A DNA stretch of 64,000 nt from Actinomycetota bacterium (GTDB taxonomy: Bacteria > Actinomycetota > Nitriliruptoria > Nitriliruptorales > Nitriliruptoraceae): contig JAFMLG010000003.1 in NCBI GenBank assembly GCA_017852335.1, positions 1 through 64,000 of the forward strand, given 5' to 3'. Made by a program: the position numbers and the translations under genes. Positions 57,422 to 64,000 of the stretch are shown here, one piece after another. The notes under the pieces were generated by a model, which had not been told where the DNA came from, did not search any database, and saw nothing but the letters and a program-made list of their open reading frames with translations. Within the stretch, counting starts at the first letter, position 1. Each line of letters starts with the position of its first letter.

Positions 57422-58012
57422 GCCGGCGTCGCCGCCGAGACGGGCGATGGTCTCCTCGCTGACCGCGGCCATCGTCAGGCGTCGGCGCATCGCCTCGCGC
57501 TGCAGCGCCCGGAACGCCTCGGACTCGCTCATGCCCTCCCGCTCCTGGAGCAGCCCCTTCGCCCGCTCGACGACCTTGCGCGAGGCCAGCTGCCCCTGGA
57601 GGTCGTCGACCGTGGCCTCGAGGCCGCTGAGCTCGCGGAACCGCGAGGTCGCGATCTCGATCGCCGGGAGGAGGTCGTGCTTCTGGAACGGCTTCACCAG
57701 GTACGCGAGCGCCCCGGCCCTCCGGGCCCGCTCGACGAGGTCGCGCTGGCTGAACGCGGTCAGGATGAGGATCGCGCCGAGCCGCTCCTTCGAGATGGCC
57801 TCGGCGGCCTCGATCCCGTCCATCACGGGCATCTTGACGTCCAGGACCGTGAGGTCGGGCCGCAGCTCGCGCGCGAGCCGGACGGCGGAGGCGCCGTCGG
57901 CGACCTCCCCCACGACCTCGAAGCCCTCCTCGAGGAGCATCTCCTTGAGGTCGAGGCGGATCAGGGCCTCGTCCTCGGCGATGAGGACCCGGGTCGCGCC
58001 GCCGTCGGCCAC
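57419..58012 (-). CDS. pdtaR: ANTAR-domain response regulator (PdtaR-like)
   Basis: 197 residues from GTG 58012, with GGAGG upstream. The receiver domain (8-120) has the acidic pair ED at 13-14, phospho-acceptor D58 in LDVKMP and K107 in LVKPF. The C-terminal ANTAR RNA-binding domain (about 135-190) has RKVVERAKGLLQ and EAFRALQREAM. ANTAR proteins bind twin hexaloop hairpins to antiterminate. The cognate PdtaS kinase is not in the window. Neither a promoter hexamer nor more than 33 nt separates it from tRNA-Leu upstream. Confidence 0.94.
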   Translation of the reverse strand: MADGGATRVLIAEDEALIRLDLKEMLLEEGFEVVGEVADGASAVRLARELRPDLTVLDVKMPVMDGIEAAEAISKERLGAILILTAFSQRDLVERARRAGALAYLVKPFQKHDLLPAIEIATSRFRELSGLEATVDDLQGQLASRKVVERAKGLLQEREGMSESEAFRALQREAMRRRLTMAAVSEETIARLGGDAG

Positions 58013-58045
58013 CGCCGTCCTCCGTCCTCGGTCCGTCCCCGCGGG

Positions 58046-58129
58046 TGCCCCCGGTGGGAGTCGAACCCACACGCCCTCGCGGGCAGCGGATTTTGAGTCC
58101 GCCCTGTCTGCCGGTTCCAGCACGGGGGC
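58046..58129 (-). tRNA. tRNA-Leu (anticodon CAA)
   Basis: 84-nt class II tRNA on the minus strand. The acceptor GCCCCCG pairs with CGGGGGC and discriminator A follows. The anticodon stem GCGGA/TCCGC holds loop CTCAAAA, giving CAA. A long variable arm and T-loop GGTTCGACTCC are present. CCA is not encoded. Confidence 0.95.
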
Positions 58130-58191
58130 CGACCGGACCGGGTCCGCCGCTCCGCGGCACCCGGGACCCGTCCTGGTGACGGGCCCGCCGG

Positions 58192-58197
58192 ATGCTA
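58192..58197 (-). promoter_or_regulatory. Candidate -10 box for tRNA-Leu(CAA)-pdtaR
   Basis: TAGCAT on the minus strand, 62 nt before the tRNA. It is the only TA-containing hexamer of this type between trpA and the tRNA, so both tRNA and pdtaR may depend on it. Confidence 0.3.
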
Positions 58198-58204
58198 GCG
58201 ACGG

Positions 58205-59019
58205 TCAGCCGCCGGCCACCCCCCGCCGCAGGTCCGCGACGAGGCGCTCCACGCGACCGGCGGCACCGGCCGGGTCGCCGTCCGCGGCGGCCCGCAGCAG
58301 GGCCGATCCCACGATGACGCCGTCGGCGTACCCGGCGACCCGGGCGGCGTCACCGGCGTCACGGACACCGATGCCGACGGCGACCGGCGTCGACGTCCGC
58401 GCCCGGATCCGGTCGACGAGGATCCGCGTCGCCGCGTCGTCGACGGCGTCGACCCCGGTGACGCCGAGCAGCCCGACGGCGTAGACCCAGCCGACGCTGG
58501 CCGCCACGATGTCGTCGAGGCGCGCGTCCGTCGAGACCGAGGCGGCGAGGAACACGGTCGCCAGGTCGCGGGCGCCGGCCGCGGCGCGCCACGGCCCGGC
58601 CTCCGGCACGGGCAGGTCCGGGAGGATCGCGCCGTCGAGTCCGGCCGCGGCGCAGTCGTCGGCGAACCGCGTCCATCCCCGCGTGTCGGCGACGGTCGTG
58701 TAGGTCATGGCGACCCCGGGGACGCCGGCACCGGCGAGGCCGTCGCGCGCGATCGCGAGCTGCTCGTCCAGTCGGACCCCGGCGTCGAGGACGGCCTGGT
58801 TCGCGGCCTGGATGACCGGGCCGTCCATGATCGGGTCCGAGAACGGCAGTCCGACCTCGATCACGTCGGCACCACCCGCCGCGGCCGCGGCGAGGCAGGC
58901 CCGGGACGTCGCCGGGTCCGGGTAGCCGGCGGTGAGGTACGCGACCAGCGCGGCCCGACCCTCGGCCCGGGCCCGTCCGAAGGCCGCCGCGACGGCGGCC
59001 GGCCCGCGGGGGTCCGCGG

Positions 59020-59023
<4 letters not shown>
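58205..59023 (-). CDS. trpA: Tryptophan synthase alpha chain
   Basis: 272 residues from GTG 59023, which overlaps the trpB stop as GTGA. TIM barrel; catalytic E56 and D67 lie in [16 protein letters not shown], and the phosphate-binding [11 protein letters not shown] and IVGSAL segments are near 230-250. It cleaves indole-3-glycerol phosphate and passes indole to TrpB. It is the last gene of the hisI-trpE-trpC-trpB-trpA operon. Confidence 0.96.
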
Positions 59024-60254
<1,231 letters not shown>

Positions 60255-60258
<4 letters not shown>

Positions 60259-61073
60259 GCCGCACCTCCGGTCGTGCCGGTCGTCGATCCCGCCGCCACC
60301 AGGGCGGCGGTCGCGGCCGTCGGGTCCTCGCTGCGTACCAGATGCTCCCCGACGAGGACCGCGTCCGCCCCGGCGACCGCGTAGCCGGCGACGTCGGCCG
60401 GCCCCTCGACCCCTGATTCGGCGACGAGGACCGCTCCGGACGGGCGGAGCGCCGCCAGCGGCGCGAACCGGCCGCGGTCCACGGAAAAGTCTCGGAGGTC
60501 GCGGACGTTCACACCGACGAGGTCGGCCCCGAGCGCGGTGGCACGGGCCATCTCGGCGGCGTCGTGGACCTCGAGGAGCACGTCGAGGTCCGCCTCGGAC
60601 GCGGCCGCGGCGAGCGTCCGGAGGTGGTCGTCGTCCAGCGCCATCGCGATCAGGAGGACCGCCGCGGCCCCGGCGGCCCGTGCCTCCCAGACCTGACGGA
60701 CGTCGACGACGAAGTCCTTCCGGAGGGTCGGGACGCCCAGGTCGGACACGACCTCGAGGTCCGTCAGCGAGCCCTCGAACCCGAGCGGTGCGGTCAGGAC
60801 CGAGATCGCCGCCGCCCCACCGGCGACGTAGGACCGGGCGCGGGCGACCGGGTCGGGGATCGCCGCGAGCCCGCCGCGGGACGGCGAGGCCCGCTTCACC
60901 TCCGCGACGATCGCCGTGCCCGGACCGGTCAGCGCGGCCCGGAACGACGGCGGCGGCGGCCCCGCGGCGGCGCGGGCCCGCAGATCCGCCAGCGGTTCAC
61001 GGGCCGCGGCCTCGGCGACGCGCCGGCGGGCGTCGTCGAGCTGCCGGGCGAGGACGTCGGGGACCACCACCAC
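60255..61073 (-). CDS. trpC: Indole-3-glycerol-phosphate synthase
   Basis: 272 residues. Catalytic Lys and neighbours in [11 protein letters not shown] near 56-66, TLRKDFVVD near 115, LEVHDAAEM and [13 protein letters not shown] near 180-195, and [12 protein letters not shown] are the IGPS signature. It is not fused to TrpF; in many actinobacteria PriA supplies that activity. The GTG start directly abuts the trpE stop. Confidence 0.96.
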
Positions 61074-62612
61074 TCAGGTCCCCGCGCCGGCCCGGAGCCG
61101 TTCGGCCGCACGGATCGCGGCGAGCATCGCCCGCGCCTTGTCCCGCGTCTCGCGCTCCTCCGCGGCCGGGACCGAGTCGGCGACGACACCGGCGCCGGCC
61201 TGCACGTGGGCGACGCCGCGGTGGAGGACGACCGTGCGGATGGTGATGCAGGTGTCCATGTCGCCGGCGAGGTCGAGGTACCCGACCGCCCCGGCGTAGG
61301 GGCCGCGCCGGGTCGGCTCGAGCTCGTCGATGAGCTCCATCGCCCGGACCTTCGGCGCACCCGAGACCGTCCCGGCCGGGAAGGTCGCCCGCAGCACGTC
61401 GACCGCGCCGACCCCGTCGCGGAGCCGGCCGCTGACCGCGCTGACGAGGTGCATGACGTGGCTGTACCGCTCGACCTCCATCAGCTGGTCGACCCGGACC
61501 GACCCCGGCGCGCAGACCCGCCCGAGGTCGTTGCGCGCGAGGTCGACGAGCATGACGTGCTCGGCCCGCTCCTTGGCGTCGGCCAGGAGCTCATCGGCCA
61601 GCGCGCGGTCCTCGGTCGCGTCGTCCCCGCGGCGGCGCGTCCCGGCGATCGGCCACGTCACGACGCGCCGGTCCTGCACCTGGACGAGCGCCTCCGGTGA
61701 CGACCCCACCACGTGGGCGTCCCCCGTGTCGAGCAGGAAGAGGTACGGCGACGGGTTGATCACGCGGAGCACGCGGTAGAGGTCGAGCGGATCGACGTCC
61801 GTCCGGACCGAGAGGCGCTGGCTCAGCACCGTCTGGAACGTGTCGCCGGCACGGACATGGTCCTGGATGCGGTCGACCGCGGCGACGTACGCCCTGTCGG
61901 GCATCGAGGACGTCGCGGCCGGGAGCTCGTCGGCGGGGACGGGTGCCGGTGGGGGGACGGCCGGCCGCGCGGGGCGCGGGCCGGCCAGGCGGGCGACGAC
62001 CGCGGCGTTCGCCGCGACCGCCGCCGCGTACGCCGCCGCGATCCCGGCCTCGTCCAGCCCGTGGACGACGGCGTTCGTCACGACGGTGACCGTCTGACGC
62101 AGGTGGTCGAGGGCGACGACGTGCCGCGGGAACATCATCACCGCGTCGTCCAGGCCGAGGTCGTCGGTGGCGGTGTCGGGCAGCCGCTCGACCTCGCGGA
62201 CCACGTCGTACCCGAGGTACCCCACCGCGCCGCCGTGGAGGGGGACGCCCGGGACGCGCGGTGCCGAGAGGACGCCGAGCAGATGCTGGAGCGTCGCGAG
62301 GACCCCGCCCCCCTCGGGGGTGCCGGCCGGGACCTCGCCCTCGAGGACGGCCCGACCCGAGCGGGCCCGCACGACGAGGAACGGGTCGACGCCGACGAAG
62401 GAGTGCCGCCCCCACCGTTCGCCGTGCTCCGCGGACTCGAGGAGGAAGCTGGGACCGTCACCGCGGAGCCGGTCGTAGACCGCCAGCGGGGTGTCGAGGT
62501 CGCCGAGGATCCGCCGGATGACGGGGACGACCCCGTGCGCGGCCGCGGCGACGCGGAACGCCGCCGGCTCCGGCTCGGCGGGGAGGCCGTCGACGACCGA
62601 CGCGGCGCTCAC
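61074..62612 (-). CDS. trpE: Anthranilate synthase component I
   Basis: 512 residues; makes anthranilate from chorismate. [18 protein letters not shown] near 55-72 carries the feedback (Trp-binding) LLES element, and the catalytic half has [40 protein letters not shown] and [15 protein letters not shown]. The amidotransferase TrpG is not in the window. It overlaps hisI by 4 nt, linking histidine and tryptophan genes as in mycobacteria. Confidence 0.96.
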   Translation of the reverse strand: MSAASVVDGLPAEPEPAAFRVAAAAHGVVPVIRRILGDLDTPLAVYDRLRGDGPSFLLESAEHGERWGRHSFVGVDPFLVVRARSGRAVLEGEVPAGTPEGGGVLATLQHLLGVLSAPRVPGVPLHGGAVGYLGYDVVREVERLPDTATDDLGLDDAVMMFPRHVVALDHLRQTVTVVTNAVVHGLDEAGIAAAYAAAVAANAAVVARLAGPRPARPAVPPPAPVPADELPAATSSMPDRAYVAAVDRIQDHVRAGDTFQTVLSQRLSVRTDVDPLDLYRVLRVINPSPYLFLLDTGDAHVVGSSPEALVQVQDRRVVTWPIAGTRRRGDDATEDRALADELLADAKERAEHVMLVDLARNDLGRVCAPGSVRVDQLMEVERYSHVMHLVSAVSGRLRDGVGAVDVLRATFPAGTVSGAPKVRAMELIDELEPTRRGPYAGAVGYLDLAGDMDTCITIRTVVLHRGVAHVQAGAGVVADSVPAAEERETRDKARAMLAAIRAAERLRAGAGT

Positions 62613-62995
62613 GAGCCGGGCGGACCGGGCACGCCCGCGGCCGGATCCCGGCCGGACGCGAGGTCGCGGTGGAAGCAGGACCGCGCCCCGGTGTGGCAGG
62701 CGACCCCCGTCTGCTCGACGGTGACCAGCAACGCGTCGGCGTCGCAGTCGACACGGACGTCCACGACCCGCTGGACGTGCCCCGAGGTCGCGCCCTTCGG
62801 CCAGAGCTCCTGCCGCGACCGGCTGTAGAAGACCGTCGTGCCGTCGGCCAGGGTGCGCGCGAGCGCCTCGCGGTCCATGTAGGCCAGCATCAGCACGTCG
62901 CCGTCGACGTCGCGGACGACGGCGGGCAGCAGCCCGTCGGGCCCGAACCGCAGCGAGGCCGGATCGACGGCGTCCGACGGGGTCGGCGTGGTCAC
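62609..62995 (-). CDS. hisI: Phosphoribosyl-AMP cyclohydrolase
   Basis: 128 residues from GTG 62995. Seen motifs are [34 protein letters not shown], the metal-binding DCDADALL and the CHTGARSCF cysteines. It opens the ring of phosphoribosyl-AMP in histidine synthesis. The HisE pyrophosphohydrolase part is absent, as usual in actinobacteria. A TAGGCT hexamer 38 nt upstream makes it the head of the his-trp operon; no Trp-rich leader peptide or attenuator is seen. Confidence 0.95.
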   Translation of the reverse strand: MTTPTPSDAVDPASLRFGPDGLLPAVVRDVDGDVLMLAYMDREALARTLADGTTVFYSRSRQELWPKGATSGHVQRVVDVRVDCDADALLVTVEQTGVACHTGARSCFHRDLASGRDPAAGVPGPPGS

Positions 62996-63032
62996 GACTC
63001 CCCCTCGGGCGCGTCCGCGGCGTCCGGGGTCG

Positions 63033-63063
63033 AGCCTATCGACGGCCGGCCCGCGGCTACCGT
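63033..63063. promoter_or_regulatory. Divergent candidate -10 boxes for hisI-trp and the DUF2510 gene
   Basis: Minus-strand TAGGCT (63033-63038) faces hisI, 37 nt away. Plus-strand TACCGT (63058-63063) faces the DUF2510 gene, 55 nt before its ATG. Confidence 0.45.
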
Positions 63064-63118
63064 CGCGCGCCGACCGTGCGGCCCCCACCGGGAGCCCGCG
63101 CCGAGCACCGGAGCGACG

Positions 63119-63691
63119 ATGCGGTTCCCGCCGGCCTGGTACCCGGACCCGACCGGACGTCACGACCACCGCTGGTGGGACGGCGTCGCGTGGACCGCTC
63201 ACGTCGCCGACGCCGGCAGGCCGGGGTCCGACCCCCTGCCCGCGGCGCCACCGGCCGGCGACGCGCCGTCGGGCGGCACCGGTGGCGAGACGACGGCGGA
63301 CCGACCGACGCCGGGACCGACCACCACCGGCGGCGCCCCCGGCGCCGCCGTCGCCGCGCTCGCCGTCGGCCTGAGCGCGGCCCTGCTCGGGTGGGTCCCG
63401 TTCCTCGGACTCGCCGTCGCGATCACCGCGATCGTCCTCGTGGTGGTCGCCCGCGGCCGGACCGCGGCCGGACGGGGTCGGGGCATGGTCGTCGTCGGTG
63501 GCGTCGCGGGCGGACTCGGACTCGTCACGGCGATCGCGACGACGTGGATCGCCGTCCTGCTCCTGGCCGATGGCACGGGCGGTCGTCTCGGCACCGCCGC
63601 ACGGGACTACGTCACCTGCCTCGAGTCGGCCCCGCAGGACGTCTGCGAGCGCCGGCTCACCGAGGACCTGCTCGACGCGTTCGGCGGATGA
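63119..63691 (+). CDS. DUF2510 membrane protein
   Basis: 190 residues from ATG 63119, with GGAG 5 nt upstream. The N-terminal DUF2510 module is clear ([23 protein letters not shown], 7-29). A Pro/Thr/Gly linker follows, then two transmembrane helices (about 80-110 and 121-150) and a short outside tail with two Cys. DUF2510 is thought to be a small soluble or membrane-proximal module of unknown role in actinobacteria. Its stop overlaps the next gene as ATGA. Confidence 0.85.
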   Translation: MRFPPAWYPDPTGRHDHRWWDGVAWTAHVADAGRPGSDPLPAAPPAGDAPSGGTGGETTADRPTPGPTTTGGAPGAAVAALAVGLSAALLGWVPFLGLAVAITAIVLVVVARGRTAAGRGRGMVVVGGVAGGLGLVTAIATTWIAVLLLADGTGGRLGTAARDYVTCLESAPQDVCERRLTEDLLDAFGG

Positions 63692-64000
63692 CCGCCACCG
63701 GCCCGGGCTGCCCCCGCTGCGGGTCACCGCTACGGCCCCAGCGCCGAGCGGCCGCGTCCGGGAGTGCCGGCGCGGTCGAGGTCGCCGTCCCGCCGCGGAC
63801 GCTCGGGGTCTGCCCCGACGGGCACCGGTCCGACGCCGAGACCGTGGCCGTCCGGACCGCGCTCGGCGCCGTGCCGACCGCGCGCCGACGACGCCGTCTC
63901 GGTCGGTCCGGGACCCCCGATCGGTGCGGCGCCTGCGACACCGCCCTCGACCTCCCGCCGCGGCGGACCGTCCGCGGCGTCACCGTCGAGGGGACCACCG
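63688..64000 (+). CDS. Putative zinc-ribbon protein, 3' end beyond the window
   Basis: An ATG at 63688 overlapping the DUF2510 stop (ATGA) opens a frame of 104 codons that stays open to the end of the window. Two CxxC pairs are seen, CPRC near 8-11 and CGAC near 85-88, with another Cys/His (CPDGH, about 43-47) between. This suggests one or two zinc knuckles. No family is recognised and the end is missing. The coupled start with a DUF2510 gene and the Cys spacing support it as real. Confidence 0.55.
   Translation, partial: MTATGPGCPRCGSPLRPQRRAAASGSAGAVEVAVPPRTLGVCPDGHRSDAETVAVRTALGAVPTARRRRRLGRSGTPDRCGACDTALDLPPRRTVRGVTVEGTT

Overview
The window is a roughly 73% GC bacterial chromosome segment from an actinobacterium. 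Lineage markers are the pupylation genes (pup, pafA, dop, arc), the PafB/PafC pair, a single TatA beside TatC and a HelY-type helicase, NucS mismatch endonuclease, WhiA, an ANTAR-type PdtaR regulator, and DUF3039, DUF3152, DUF4193 and DUF2510 proteins. Gene order follows the neighbourhoods I recall around Mycobacterium helY-tatC-tatA-pafC-pafB-pafA-pup-dop-mpa-trmI and hisI-trp...pdtaR-polA-rpsA-coaE-uvrB-uvrA, but packed together and without prcB/prcA. A deep-branching lineage (for example Nitriliruptoria-like) would fit, but this is inference. No mobile element, prophage or CRISPR is visible. No gene-free stretch exceeds 300 bases; the longest is 49925-50101, a divergent promoter region.

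Layout. 1-22.4 kb, all minus strand: acnA, msrA, a GH65 phosphorylase, trmI, arc, dop, pup, pafA, pafB, pafC, tatA, tatC, a one-helix membrane protein, helY, a lipid kinase, an M24 peptidase, a GNAT, a small membrane protein, a DUF4193 protein, lnt, tRNA-Glu and a truncated lysine-rich gene. Most junctions are 4-bp stop/start overlaps. 22.5-28.8 kb, mixed strands: gpmA with a Nudix hydrolase, nucS and ychF (divergent), a DUF1499-like gene and pepN (divergent), DUF3039. 28.8-44.6 kb, minus: an epimerase, tRNA-Leu(GAG), a peptide-type binding protein, secG, an M56 peptidase with a BlaI repressor, gap-pgk-tpiA, and uvrA-uvrC-rapZ-yvcK-whiA. 44.7-58.1 kb: an MBL hydrolase, a four-helix membrane protein, rpsA-coaE-uvrB, an Ig-like protein plus a DUF3152 metzincin, polA, a thioredoxin/TPR protein, an amino-acid ABC transporter, PdtaR, and tRNA-Leu(CAA). 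58.2-64 kb: hisI-trpE-trpC-trpB-trpA, then divergently a DUF2510 membrane protein and a zinc-ribbon gene cut by the window end.

How the genes work together. The pupylation block looks complete for tagging (Pup, PafA ligase, Dop depupylase, ARC ATPase) but lacks 20S proteasome genes here. Pup ends in GGE, so no deamidation is needed. ARC ends in GRSL, without the usual gate-opening penultimate Tyr. Together these point to proteasome-independent pupylation. Excision repair (uvrA, uvrB, uvrC), NucS and PolA form a second theme, and lower glycolysis (gap, pgk, tpiA, gpmA) with acnA a third.

Two genes, dop and the Nudix gene, have no ATG, GTG or TTG in the right place and appear to start at CTG inside a CTGA overlap. 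TA steps are rare between genes, and a hexamer TA(G/C)NNT recurs upstream of most operon heads. It sits 6-7 nt before the start codon of four genes, suggesting leaderless mRNAs.
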